Source: Mesotaenium endlicherianum (taxonomy: Eukaryota; Streptophyta; Zygnematophyceae; Zygnematales; Mesotaeniaceae). Taken from it: 64,000 nt of DNA. Made by a program: the position numbers and the translations under genes. The DNA lies in contig WELA01001079.1 of assembly GCA_009602735.1 (NCBI GenBank), positions 170,965 through 234,964 on the forward strand, read 5' to 3'. The notes beneath the pieces are model-generated. The model did not search any database. It saw only the letters and a program-made list of their open reading frames with translations, and was not told the origin of the DNA. This document shows, one piece after another, positions 11,320 to 22,915 of this stretch (the stretch's first letter is position 1; every line of letters starts with the position of its first letter).

Positions 11320-12760
11320 TGAGGAAGCATACACATGGGCTGGAGAAGAGGATAAGAACAGGTGGCATGTAGACTCAAGAACATCCAGGCACTGTACAAC
11401 TCGGAGAGTTTTCCTGTATGACTACAAGCTGTATGAACCTGTTCCAATCAGAGTGGGAGATGGAAACTTGCTGCAAGTGATTGGCACAGGAAATGTAGTT
11501 GTGCATTCGAAGATTGGGAGGAAGCGATGGAAGTTCACAATGCAGGATGTTTTGCACACTCCTGGCTTAGTGAAGAATCTGTTCTCTGTACCGCAGACCA
11601 CTACATTGGGAAACAAGGTGGTGTTTGAAGGTTTTGTTTCCTCAATTTCTACTAAAAAGGGAGAAATTGTCTTGAAAGCACCTAAGGCAACGCTGAAGGG
11701 AAGTCTGTTTCAGCTGAAGTGTGAAGTTGAGGTGATGTGTGGACTGCAGGCCGTGGAGGCCAAAGCGATAGACTCAATTGGGGTGGCCCAAGTTGAAGAG
11801 AAGAAGAGTGAAGACATTAACCTGTGCAATTAGAGACTGGGACAAATCAGTGAGCAGAAGTTGACGAAGATGTCAAAGCACACGCAGGGAGAACTACCAA
11901 ATTTCAGTGGGCAGAGCTTAGGGTTTTGCAGAGGGTGCCAGATGGGAAAGCAGTCGAGAGCAGCATGTCCAAGAGGGAAGAGGTGAAGAGGGCCACAGAG
12001 CCCTTGGAGTTGGTCCATTTGAACGTGCGGAGGCTTGCTAGCACAGCAGCCATGAAGACAGGGAATAAGATGTACATCACCTTTACTGATGACCATTTTG
12101 CAAGACAAAGGTGTACTTCATGAAGCACAAGGACTAGGCATTTGAGAAGTTCTTGGAATACAAGGCAGGGTGGAGAACCAGCGTGGGATGAAGATCTAGA
12201 CTCTGAGGAGAGACAATGGAGGAGAGTATGCGAATGGGTGCTTCTCAAAGTACCTGAAGGAGGAAGGGATTAAGCACCAACATTCGGTAGCCTACTCTCC
12301 CCAAAAGAATGGGGTGGCAGAGAGGAAGAGTAGGACGTTGATTGAGTCAGCAAGGGCTATGCTGTTTGCAACAGACATGCACGTGAGTCTGTGGGCTGAG
12401 GCTCTCAAGACAGCTGCATATGTGAGTGCGAGGTTACCATCCTCATCATTGGGAGGGAAGATTCCTGAAGAAGTGAGGAGTGGAAAGAGTTTATCTCTAC
12501 GGAACCTCAGAGAATTAAGTGCAGAGGTGTGGGCCCATATCCTTGTAAAGAAGAGGCAAAAGCTGCAGCCTAAGTTGGAGAGTTGTGTGTTTCTGGTATA
12601 TACAAATGAGAGCAAGGGGTACCAGGCTCTGAATGTCAGAATTGGTAAAGTGGTCGTGAGCCGGGACGTTGTCTTCAACGAGAGGGTGATGGATCCTGTA
12701 AACTCCTACCAGTATGAGGGGTATATTCCAGAAGATCTGGAAGAGGAGGTAGCAGTGCAG
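11320..12760 (+). pseudogene. copia protease and integrase remnant
   Basis: Protease: WHVDSRTSRH occupies the aspartic-protease active site, where copia has D-S-G-A/T-S; Gly is Arg (AGA), which should abolish activity. Downstream VGDGNLLQVIGTGNV and LHTPGLVKNLFSV are typical copia. Integrase: the GAG-pre zinc-binding region (RLGQISEQ, then CRGCQMGKQSR) has lost its His, and a TAG precedes it at 11831. The core shows LELVHLNV (first catalytic Asp now Asn), the second Asp in RRDNGGEYANG, and the Glu region SPQKNGVAERKSRTLIESAR. The downstream part 12314-12856 is one long frame with the typical KLQPKLESCVFLVY and SRDVVFNE segments. Confidence 0.8.
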
Positions 12761-14760
12761 CCTCAATTAGTTGTATTGCCAAAGAGAGTGCAGCCTGACT
12801 GGCTGCATCTCCAAAGGGAGCTGAAGTACAGCCTGAGGTGCAGCAGCAAGTTGTAGGAGGGCAGGCAGAAGTGATGAGGGGTATTCAGCAAGAGTGAGTT
12901 GCCTCTTATTTTTACAATAAAGTGGAGTTTGTCGGAGAGATCTTCAAATGCAACCAGAAGGAGATCAAGGAGGAGAGCAGGCAAGGAGCCTGCTGAAGGA
13001 GAAGGAGCCCGAAGAAGCTCCAAGTCAGCATCTGGTGGAGAGGTCTCAAATAGTGGAGAGGGTCATGCAGCAAGAAAAAGCTCCACCAGAGTCAGTGTGA
13101 AGCCTGTGATGTTTGGGTTGGACGAGTATGTGAATCTCGTTGAGGAGCTGGCAGAAGATGAAGTGGAGTGTGAGGTTGCCTACATGTTTGATGACATCCA
13201 GCCTAAGACCTACGAGGCATCCATGAAGATCGATGCAGCAAAGTAATAGAGGAAAGCCTCAGCTGAGAAAATGGAGTCGTTGGAGAAGAATCACACCTGG
13301 AACTTGGAGGACCTGCCTTCTGGCAAAAAGGTTGTTGGAGGCCGGTGGATCAACAGGAAGAAGAGAAAGGCTCATGGAATTATGGACAAATACAAGGCGA
13401 GATAGGTGGTGATGGGGTACTCACAGACAGAAGGAGAAGATTATTATGAGAAAATTGCCCTTGTTGCTAAGATTGCCACTGTAAGGGTGGTGGCCCAGAT
13501 TGCAGCTGTGGAGGATATGGAGATGCACCAGATGGATGTGAAGACTGCATTCTTGAATGGGGACTTGGAGGAAGAAGTTTACATGGTGCACCCTGAAGGA
13601 TTTTGTCGACGTTAGGTTCCTTAAGAAGGTTTGCAAGCAATGGAAGTCTCTATATGAATTGCAGCAGAGTCCCAGCATGTGGAATCAGAAGATTGACTCT
13701 TTCCTGTTGGAGCAAGGATTTGTGTGGTCAAATGCAGACAGCAGCCTCTATGTGAGAGGCGTTGGACTGGATAGAGTGATGCTGGTGCTGCATGTGGATG
13801 ATATGCTGCTGGAGGGGAAGGAGATGGAGAAGATCCAGGAGGTGAAAAATGTGCTGAGTAGCACATACGATATGAAGGATCTTCGAGAGGTGAAGTTTGT
13901 GCTTGGCATACGGGTGAAGAGAGACAAGGCTAGGAGGGTTATAATGCTTGGAAAACCAGCTTACCTGCAGACAAACCTGGAAAGGTTCGATATGCAGACG
14001 TGCAAGCCTGTGAGTGTGCCTCTTGATGCTAAGCATAGGTTGAGTGGAAGCATGTGTGCCAAGATTGAGAGAGTGTGGGAGATGATGTCTCAGGTGCCCA
14101 TGAGAAAGGTACCTAGCAGCATAATGTAGTTGATGCTCTACACAAGGCCTGACATTGCTAATGCTTTGGGAGTGGTGAGTCAGCTCATGGAGAATCCAGG
14201 TCTTGCTCACTGGGAGGCTATAAAGAATCCTGAGATATCTGAAGGGGACCCCTGATAAGTGGCTGCACTGAGAAGGTGCAGAGAGTGTGAAGTTGGAGGG
14301 CTGCAATGACTCTGACTGGGGAGGTGATGTAGACACCACAAGGTTTACAACAGCGTATGTCTTCTATCTTGCTAAGGGCGTGGTGACTTGGAAGAGCAAG
14401 AGGCAGAAGGTGGTCCCATTGTCCTCCATGGAGGCTGCGTATATGGCTGCTTCACAAGCGGTCAGGGAGGCTCTGTGGTTGAGAAGATTATTGGAGGACC
14501 TTGGCCATCAGCAAAAAGAGACCTACGGTGATCTTGAGTGATAGTCAGAGCTGCATTGCATTTGGTTAGAACCCAGTAGAGCATGCCAGGAGTAAGCACA
14601 TTGATATTCAATAACATAAGAGCAGGGAGTGTGTGCTGGATGGTAGTGTGGAGTTCAGATATGTGAGGACTGACAAAATAGTGGCTGACTCCTTGACAAA
14701 GGGAGTCTTCAGAGCTAAGCACCAGTGGTGTGCAGAGATGTCTGGATCGAAAGAGTGTGT
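12761..14760 (+). pseudogene. copia reverse transcriptase and RNase H remnant
   Basis: After a charged linker, the RT begins with HTWNLEDLPSGKKVVGGRW and continues KARxVVMGYSQTEGEDYYE (x marks TAG at 13402-13404) and HQMDVKTAFLNGDLEEEVYM. A stop after this segment is followed by CKQWKSLYELQQSP in another frame. The catalytic box is LHVDDMLL, Tyr to His in the family YVDD. RNase H follows: CNDSDWGGDVDTTRFTTAYV and LSSMEAAYMAASQAVREALW, with Glu changed to Ala in the usual STEAEY. ADSLTKGVF near 14687 is the standard C-terminal motif. Confidence 0.85.
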
Positions 14761-14780
14761 AGTAGAGTAGACTAGGAGTT

Positions 14781-14790
14781 GAGAGAGAGG
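14781..14790 (+). other. copia polypurine tract
   Basis: GAGAGAGAGG abuts the start of the 3' LTR, where the plus-strand primer is expected. Confidence 0.6.
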
Positions 14791-15237
14791 GTTGTAATCC
14801 AGACTCTCTTTGCTTCATGTCGGTTTGGTGTGCTTGCTTGTGTGTGATTTGATGCAGTGAGTAAACGTGCGAATAGTCAAAGTGGGTGAACTCTGGATAT
14901 GATAACCATAGGGTTCTGTCGACGCGGTTCCATGTGTAGGCTTATTAGGGATACAATGTGGTCAGGACTGTCGATGTGATAGTGTTAAGTGAGTAGTTGC
15001 CAAGTGATTATGGGCGATGTAGGATACATTGTATGGTAAACTCTTAAGTGTAAGAGAAGAACAGTCTTCAAAGAAAGCGTGTGTGCAAGATTTATGCTAA
15101 GTGTTTCTTTTGCTATAGGTCTGTGTGGCCTTGTCTATGTGACCAGCTAAGTCTGTGTGATTTGAGGAGAAAAGAAGCTCTCTGAGCTTAGAAAAGGTGC
15201 GGTAAGAAGGAGAGATGGATGAAGAGGATTTCCAACA
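14790..15237 (+). repeat. copia 3' LTR
   Basis: Aligns with the 5' LTR at 10011-10466 and ends CCAACA. The expected initial TG is GG here. Confidence 0.75.
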
Positions 15238-15904
15238 AAGGAAACCTGTAAGAAGGCGTCGCGGATCTAAGCAAACAGAATCTCCGTCAAGCTAATCAAA
15301 ATCACCTTATCCCAAGCATCACAGGCTATGGTAGGATCATGTGGTCACAAGCTATTACGTAGAACGTAGTGGTATGTATATGATGCAAATTTGTCTACAG
15401 GTTCATAATGCAGGTGGCCACATTATGGGTGAGGGAACAACACGTTCTCCTGTTGTAGGCTAGATTAGCATGACAAAAATCGTATGTAAATGTTATATAT
15501 TATAAAACAGACATGTACATGAGACATACAAAGTGCACACATAAGCCTTATAACGGTGTAAAATCTATATGTCTATATATTTATATTATTAGCGCTTATA
15601 GGCAATGGCAATTTTGCATCTTTGCATGTGCGATGGCATGACTCCAACTCAACAAGATGGTAGATAGGATGCTCAGCAAGTATGGTTGAGACAATCCCAT
15701 GCGAGGGTGGAAACATCAACATTGCAAGGAAGATGGACAAAAGCCCAGTCTGAGGTTGGTTTTCCATCTATGACATTGTGGGTGTACAGTCTACTTGGCA
15801 CAGAGATGCAATGACCAACTGTACTCGAGTTGGATGAGTGACACAGAATCGTAGCTGGAAAACATATGCACCTGGTGGAATGTTACCTGAGTGACCTGGT
15901 CAGC
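15238..15904. other. no gene recognised
   Basis: AT-rich sequence between the copia element and the solo LTR. No domain or splice-consistent coding block was found. Confidence 0.4.
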
Positions 15905-16408
15905 TGTAGTCATTTGAGTTATTATATATTAGTATGCATATATTTTAATGTTTTCAAATATATTTGGAGTAGTATTGTGTGGAGTCAAGTGTGAATAGGT
16001 ACTCTAGAAACTTGGTTCATGTCCTTTGAACCTTCCAAGGCATTTTCAAAGTTAGAGGAAAGACTTAGAAGAACTCCATGTGGCAAACGTCAGATGTACC
16101 ATTTTTAGGTCAAAAGGACATGTGTACATTATTCTAGAAAGAGGTGGCAAGTTTTGGGATGTGTTGGGTGCCAACACATCAACATACACCTTCCTAGAAA
16201 ATTACTTATGTAGCAAGTATATAAACAAGAGCTAGAACATAGAAAGACATTCTAGAATCACTCTTGTACTTGCCAAAATCCAGAAATATATTAACTTTCA
16301 AGAAGCCATCTCTCATTCAAGAAGCTACCACTTGTGTTCAAAGATCCTTGTCTTGAATAGATAAAGTATTCTGTTTTACTAAGTACTTTATCTATCTGTG
16401 TCACTATA
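15905..16408 (+). mobile_element. solo LTR, 504 bp, TCAGC target duplication
   Basis: Begins TGTAGTCATTTGAG and ends TCACTATA. TCAGC occurs immediately before (15900-15904) and after (16409-16413), so this is a complete solo LTR left by recombination. It is homologous over its full length to the chromovirus LTR at 26862-27362, sharing TTCTAGAAAGAGGTGGCAAG, TTTTGGGATGTGTTGGGTGC and ACTCTTGTACTTGCCAAA. Confidence 0.85.
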
Positions 16409-16413
16409 TCAGC

Positions 16414-18430
16414 GTTTTTGACCTTGCAGTCAAAGTTGATTACTCTACCGTACGCTAAACGTCGACGGAAACCTCCAAGATACTAGGTCAGTCCACTATT
16501 TTTGTGGGTGCGCCACCACCGTCTTGTTGAGGTGGCATTCACTCGACAATATTGGTGGATTCTTGCACGGCAGGTGGCCAATGAAAGTGAATCGTAGCTT
16601 GTCCGGAGGAGAACAATTCATGTGCACCTAAATTGAATCATGTTTCCCAGCCAAAAATATGGTGGAAACGGCCGGACCGGCTATCTAAACGTCGCCGATA
16701 TCGGCCGTTTTGCCCGTCGACCTTTCTCAGCGTGGGGACGGGTGGTGGCCCTGAAGGAAAAAATTTGGAGCAACTCTTTTTTTTGGGGACAATATGTGCC
16801 AAAAGATGCCGACAATATGCTGATCCTGGCCAGGTTAGCGACCAACAGAGGCTAGTTCGAAGGTCATCAACAGAACCTTCTTGGACAAATGAAATATGCT
16901 CTAAACACGAGTTTCTCTTTGTCGCACGAATAAAGTGAAGTCTAGGGACGGGTCTTGGACTTCGTCCAAAGAGACATCACAATGAGAGCGGTCTGTGAGC
17001 TTGACTTTGAAAGTATTTATACTTGCCACCGCGAGCCATCTCAGTACGCTTGGCACTCCTGCGACACCTATGTTAGGAGGTTGTGACAGCACAATTGAAC
17101 CTGTTGAACGTGACAACCCAAAAGGTGTACCTCTTCACGTGACATGTGAAAGGAGTCAAATCTCTCTTGAGGACGTTTCGTTATGACTCTTCGCTTATGC
17201 CAGAAGCCTCATGACTTTACGAAGGTGTCATAGTGCCTCTTGGTGATATTTAACATATCCATAATATTCATACATCCATAATATATATTATATCGCGCGC
17301 TATGTATGTATGTTTTATTCTTGATAATATAAAATACTACGTTATGTACTTGTGTATTATACTTGATAATACAATGTGTATTGCGAAATCAATCGGTGGC
17401 TCCCTTGGGCCACTTTTGAAGGTGTTTCCTTACAGGTTAATGACTTGTCCTTAACTGAAATCAATGACGTTTATTATTCAAAATAATGAAAGTCAGACTA
17501 AATTACTTAATCATCGATTCATTAAGTTATTTCTTAATTAGTCATGAAGCTAGCGTTATCATTAAGTATGTCGTACCATTGCAAAGTAATCGAGTTACTT
17601 CACGATGCTTTTTGCAATAGCATCTTCGTCGTTTTGCCAGTCGACCAGGAACAAGTTGGACACATTTGTGTCGATTAGTTCACCAAGATGCAATCAATCA
17701 TCAATCAATATATAGTTAAATTATACAACCTTTTTCAGGTAATCAAAAAAACGTCCCAAATACGCCTCAAAATCTCAGATCGTTACTGTATATAGCGGTA
17801 GGTGTCACCATTTGTCTAATTGAAATGAAGGTGGATTGCCTGTCACATCTGTACCCAAGTTGTCACTTTCCCTCATTGAACTGTCACCTTCCCCTTGAAC
17901 TTAAAATTGAAATAGGACCTCCTGTAAGCTGTCCATGTGCACTAAAATGACAGCTAAAGTGGTGTACCAGCTAATGTAACGTGTCTACATTTCTAAAGGA
18001 TCATTCCTCGGTATTTGAAGAAAAGTTGATTACTTGATGGAAAAATCAACAACAACTTTGCATATTTCTAGTGCTTGAGACTATGAGAAAAAGAACGTAA
18101 AGTCGTAGGATGCGTGTTGTGAGAATTGCACTCAAAGTGACTCTTGCAAGTATGTCTACTTGCAGAACATGAGGCACTGGAGTGCTTCGTGTCACCAGCT
18201 AGGGCACTGGTTCATGTTCAACAAAAAAAGGCGAAGGGGTATAATCGGTTTGGTTGAATGCTCGTAACGCGTCGTTTGGCCTTTTGGAGACTTTTCACGG
18301 CGTCCGAAAAACCGTTTCGTGCCAAAAGGGCGTTATCGTGTTCACGCGACTTCCCGAAAAAGTCGCAATTGTTCGGTCGGTTGTGTACATGTACGTCTGA
18401 CATTGACCGGGAATTTATAGAAAAAATTTG
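16414..18430. other. no gene recognised
   Basis: Mixed sequence with short ORFs only. 17240-17600 is very AT-rich (ATAATATATATTATAT). No coding block with a recognisable domain or paired splice sites was found on either strand. Confidence 0.4.
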
Positions 18431-18495
18431 GCCTATTGGTCAAGTGTGAACGTTTCAAACGAAGGACGAGGGTTCGAATTCCTCCGGGTACAAAG
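18431..18495 (+). other. tRNA-like fragment, possible SINE head
   Basis: TTGGCCTATTGGTCAAGTG resembles a pol III A box. About 30 nt on, GAGGGTTCGAATTCCTC forms a complete tRNA T arm (5-bp stem including one G-T pair, 7-nt loop TTCGAAT). I cannot fold a convincing anticodon arm or acceptor stem, so it is not called a tRNA gene. A second B-box-like stretch (GCGGGTTTGACTCTGG) follows near 18566. Confidence 0.35.
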
Positions 18496-19139
18496 TAACT
18501 TTGTAATTTCAATTTCATTTGAAGTACGACTTTTGTGGGATTACGCTAACGCAATCGAGAGGTCGCGGGTTTGACTCTGGCCAGTGACCCCCTTGGGTCA
18601 CCGGTTCGGGCTTTTGTTTGGTTTAACGATCGTCATTTAGTTGACACATTGTGACACTCGTTGTCCAAAATTATGAAAGTCATAATAAGTTAATTAATCC
18701 TTACTTGATTAACTCAATCGCTTGTAATCACTCAAAGTAACTTTATGATTATTTACTATAGTCTTTTGCAAAGTATCAAAGATACGTTGTATGCTGGTCG
18801 TTTTGGCAATCAAAAAGAATTAGTCGGCACACGTGTGTGGCGAGAAATTCGTCAACTGCAACCTTTCATCAATTCAAAAGTATAACGTATTTTAGGAAAT
18901 TAGAAAAACATCCTATATATGCCTAAAACGCTCGGATTGTTGCACTTTTCCCCCCTTACAAGAACCTAACGTCCGCGTTAAGGTAGCCTTTAAGTTTTAA
19001 TGTTTCGAAAGTGTAATGTTAGGAAGTTAGGAAAACATCCTAGATATGCCTAAAAAGCTCAGATCGTGACATATTATGGACGGACTCAGAGTGAACCGAG
19101 CTCGTACTTGATCACCACTGCAAGGTACAAGCTACGCGA

Positions 19140-20725
19140 GTATTTTTAAACTCGGTGCCAGTCCTCAATTCCTTTGCTAGGCCTTCTCATCAATTTTGGC
19201 CACCTGCTTGCTGAGCGCCAAATTGGTACACTCAAAGTGCAAGCAAATATTTGAAGCTTTACCAAATCAATTAGCAAACGAATCAAATGTTGAAAAGAAT
19301 CTTGCTTATTCAAGATTAATACATTTCATTTAAATATAAAAGATCAGAGATAGGTGGAAGCGTGTGAAATCAGGGAGCGATCTTCGCCCTTATAATGAAT
19401 CCCGTTTACTCATCTATAACCCTTGACTCACTTATCGTAGTGTGCCATAGTTGCACACGAATACAAGGCACAAGAAAGAGGCGAGCTTGAGGACTAGAGC
19501 TTCTCCTTTAGAAACTCCTGACCCTTTGCCTACCAGGCATACAAGCATGTGTAAGCACATACACAACATCAGGGGACTGAATAGCAAAGGCGCTCTCATT
19601 CAGATGATCATAAAGTAGCTCAAACACATCCCACTGACTTAGGTGCAAAAACCATGGAATCTGTCCGCTGTGTGACCCCGAAATGTCAGAGGGCATAAGT
19701 CTGTCAATACTACTCCAACTTGAGCAAAATTAACGGCAACGGATGCATCTTGACGAGGCCTTTCCGAAAAGTCCTAGTTCGCTCCAGATGGAGCGCAAAC
19801 AAAGCAACCATGGCAATTTCCGTGAAGGCTGGTCATTAGAACGAACCCAAAAAGTGCACACATCACTTACAAGTAGAAATCCGACTGTAAAGCCTACTGT
19901 CCAGCATCCGGGACCACGAGACCCCAGCCTGCTATGTACCTAGTGACCACCTGGTTGACCACGGCGCAAGGTGCGCCGTTTCATGGGAACCCGTTAAGTT
20001 GGGACCCACGGATCTAGGTATAACGATCATATGAATTGGTCGGTTGACTGAAGTCCTAACTGTTCAGTTGACTGACGACGGCTCCGCCTACCCAGGAGTT
20101 AACCACACTGGTAGGACATCGGTATACCGAATCTCCGTCGACCTCCTGACTTTCAGTATACTACGATCACATGTGCAAATCTACAAATAACAATCTGAAT
20201 GAATATGTTTATCCTCAGCGTACTGAAGCTAAGTATATTGACTAATATCAAGCGAGCTTACTATATGTCAACCTACTGATAATATATCGTGTATATAACT
20301 GATATATAAATCTCAGGAAACTATGCTATGATACAAAAGTCATCCTGTTCACCTTTTTGACAAAGTAAGTAAACTCGCATTACATCGACATACATTCATT
20401 TAGATGAACTCGCACATGTGAGTATATAGACATAATACTTATTTAGTGTTATATTTACATATGCAATTAATTAGATAAATAATGAACTGATTCATTACAA
20501 ATGTGGAGGAGGAAATGCATACTTATTCTCTCCAGACCAATCCACAGTAAAACAATGAACTGTCTCAAGTTTGGGATAAGGTAAGATAGCATTGAACTTG
20601 TGCACCTGCTTGTTGGCAGGTGTAGCGAACCTGTCAATGGAGTGGGGTCCAAACATTCTACCCACCATCATAGATGCCTCTCTTGATAGCTTATAATAAT
20701 CCTTCTTCACATGCTTCGGATTCAT
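19140..20725 (-). pseudogene. DIRS-type retroelement RNase H remnant, split by a solo LTR
   Basis: From 20725 leftward a frame reads SREASMMVGRMFGPHSIDRF, ATPANKQVHKFNAI and CFTVDWSGENKYAFPPPHL. This is the pattern of the RNase H region of DIRS/tyrosine-recombinase retroelements (DRFA..N....FN....P.....V..F..DW.GEN....PP..L). The frame stops at the AATGT duplication at 20500 and resumes at 19290 with IRLLIDLVKLQ and TLSVPIWRSASRWPKL, matching the family's next block (V-P-x-W-x-S-A-x-x-W-P). The solo LTR at 19291-20499 therefore landed inside this coding region. Reverse transcriptase and recombinase parts were not recognised nearby. Confidence 0.65.
19291..20499 (-). mobile_element. solo LTR, 1209 bp, AATGT target duplication (LARD family)
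   Basis: Plus-strand ends are TGAAAAGAATCTTGC and GATTCATTACA. AATGT flanks it on both sides (19286-19290 and 20500-20504). It is homologous end to end with the LTRs at 55743-57054 and 60673-61925, which belong to a minus-strand element, hence the strand given. It carries one copy of a 53-bp unit that is present two or three times in those LTRs. Confidence 0.9.
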
Positions 20726-20854
20726 GTGTAGTTGGTGGTTAGGGGTATGTGTAGTTGGTGGTTAAGGCATCCATTATATTCCTATTGGGATCGATTTTTT
20801 CCTGGACCTTTCAAAAAACGTCATGCTTAGCTGCTGCACATCTTCTTTCTGAGC

Positions 20855-21243
20855 CCTAGTTTCAAAATACTTGCCTATCGGCTTAGCTTGCCGTACCAAT
20901 ACTCAGTATCGCGTACGTATACGTATCAAAAAAAAACTTTGAGAGTTTATGATCCATTTTTTAACTAAACACCTGATTAAGATTTTCCCCTCCACAGGCA
21001 TATGGTTGACACGAGTTTCTTCTTGACCATCTACTTTTGACACGCTCGTCATTCTCCACCTAATGTGATAGACGAAATTTACAAATTTCAAACTTTCCAA
21101 AAGTTACAGCCGCAAATAAGTTCATACTAAGTTCACACGCTTGGCGTGTTTTGGCGTATTTTACGTATAATATTGGCACACCCGTGTATACGTATCCGTA
21201 CAAGTCGTGTCCGTACAGGCCGTCTCCGTATTTTTAAACTAGG
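20855..21243. mobile_element. hAT-type MITE, 389 bp
   Basis: Left end CCTAGTTTCAAAATAC and right end (reverse complement CCTAGTTTAAAAATAC) form a terminal inverted repeat with one mismatch. The ends share CCTAGTT with the MITE at 8190-9090, and the interior is again rich in CGTATACGTATCC words. The 8-bp flanks TTCTGAGC and ACCTCAGC match at five of eight positions, a decayed duplication. There is no coding capacity. Confidence 0.65.
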
Positions 21244-22342
21244 ACCTCAGCTCTAACTTCACTACTCCCTTAGAATCAGCTAGTTCTAATGAGTACATAC
21301 TATCCTTCAAATATTTGTGTGTACAACGAAAGCCACGAGGATCCTGTACAAGTCCCTCATCAAAGTGTCATCCAGTGCTTCTTCAAGGGGCTCACTTTCT
21401 AGCAATTAATCATCATATGGCGCCACCACTTCATGTCTTATCTTGCATATTTCATCCTTTGTCACATAGTAACGGGATTTCCTCCATCCACGTAGAAGCC
21501 ATGGGGTTTGGGCTGGATTGCTCCACATAGTAGTTGTTAAATTTCTCAATTTGTTTTTGCAAAAATGCGTCTCATCCTTCACCTTGACAGTTAATTGCAC
21601 TCTACTGTTCCAATCCGTTTTGGTTTTGAGAAGAACAAACATCCTGTCTAGTGCACCAAAGTCTTTGTCAATGGCTAATTTCATAAAACTTATTTGCCCA
21701 CCTACAGATGCTCGCTGCTTGGCCTACACATTTTCCTGCTCATTGTTTTTGTGCAACAGTTTGAGACCAGAGTCTGTTAGTTTCTTCTTCCTCTTTCTGA
21801 TACTGTATACCATCATAATTCTAGATTCTATTTTTTTCCCCAAAAAGGAATGCAATTTTGTAACAAGTAGTTGAGCTTTCTCCATGTTTATCAAGCTACT
21901 TGTTAGCCTACTACCTTGCAACACCTTCTTTTGTATTATGTCATGCTTCTATCTAGTTCTCCCTCAACATTCAACAAGGGCAAAGCTCCTTCAACTACAA
22001 CGTGAAAAATAGGAGGACGATGTATTTGGCAATTGCGATGTAATGGCAGCTGTCCAGCCAATGAAGATCCTATTGAGTCGGCGAGAAAAAATAGGCAAAA
22101 TGAGTTTAATTGAGTTACGAATGATATTGACTAATGAACGAAGGAGTAAATACAAATGTCAAAACTTGCCACATACGATTAGCGTAAATTGCGAAATTTG
22201 AGATTAGATGCAATCAAGTCCAAGAAGCGGTGTCTGAGTGGTACATGGACACCCAAACGTGTGGAAGCTGAATTGTTGAAGCTAAGGGCCAAGCTAGGGC
22301 TGTGAAACAAAGCTGTTTGAGTTTCAACATGTGCTCTGCTAG
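21244..22342. other. no gene recognised; unidentified ORF at 21406-21684 (minus)
   Basis: The minus ORF (92 codons) has a coding-like composition (DWNSRVQLTVKVKDETHF, LLRGWRKSRYYVTKDEICKI). It might be an upstream part of the DIRS-type remnant, but no family motif is visible. The rest is AT-rich. Confidence 0.3.
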
Positions 22343-22915
22343 ATGGGACCATTGGATAGCAATTTCATCGAAGACATGAGCATTGTTAAGGTCATTGCAT
22401 TCAGCAGCAAGAACTTTGAGGATGATGAGGTGCTGGAGTACCTTGTACGGGAAGAACTAAAGCGCCTGCAAGAGAACGTGGTCATGTATTTAGCTCCACG
22501 CAACCGATTGTATTTGGTGAGGGTGAGAACGCTCTTCTATCAAGATTTTCCACAAGGGACTAAGAGTATGAAAATAAAGGGGCATTCTTCCAACTTACTA
22601 TGCCCCGTGTATACCATACAGGTTGGAAAGAGAGAGGGGCGTGAAGAAGGAGCAGCTAAGAAGAGAGCATGGAGAATAGCCAATCAAGAGGTGCTGGATG
22701 AGACTTTTGGGAAGAGCACAAAGAGCGAGTGCTTGGCAGAGCTGAAGAGGTTAAAGCAAGTTCATACAGCGTCTCAAAAAAGGTTAGATGAAGTGGACAA
22801 AGACCACACAAACTATGGATGGAAGAAAAGTCCATTGGAGGAATTGCCCGGGTGGAATTGCATACTCCTGATGCCTTTGGAGCCCTTTCACTTGTTTGCA
22901 CGGGGTACACTCTGA
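22343..22915 (+). CDS. unidentified 190-codon ORF
   Basis: An uninterrupted ATG-started frame encodes a charged, helix-prone protein (DDEVLEYLVREELKRLQENV, KREGREEGAAKKRAWRIA, LAELKRLKQVHTASQKRLDE). No signal peptide or membrane segment is seen and no family is recognised. The sequence just past the ORF reads CTCTGATACCA (22910-22920), the complement of the initiator tRNA-Met primer site. The ORF may therefore overlap, antisense, the leader of a minus-strand LTR element and may not be a host gene. Splice context is unknown. Confidence 0.3.
   Translation: MGPLDSNFIEDMSIVKVIAFSSKNFEDDEVLEYLVREELKRLQENVVMYLAPRNRLYLVRVRTLFYQDFPQGTKSMKIKGHSSNLLCPVYTIQVGKREGREEGAAKKRAWRIANQEVLDETFGKSTKSECLAELKRLKQVHTASQKRLDEVDKDHTNYGWKKSPLEELPGWNCILLMPLEPFHLFARGTL

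Larger units (their letters stand above)
10011..15237 (+). mobile_element. degraded Ty1/copia LTR retrotransposon (complete outline)
   Basis: Two related LTRs of about 450 bp flank gag, protease, integrase, reverse transcriptase and RNase H, in the copia order (integrase before reverse transcriptase). A primer-binding site for initiator tRNA-Met follows the 5' LTR, and a purine tract (GAGAGAGAGG) precedes the 3' LTR. The LTRs differ at many positions and every domain has stops or shifts, so the copy is old and inactive. The 5-bp flanks (GAGAA and AAGGA) do not match, so the target duplication has decayed or the ends are off by a few bases. Confidence 0.85.

Noticed and set aside
18431-18495. 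Functional tRNA gene
   Set aside because: Only the T arm folds; anticodon arm and acceptor stem do not.
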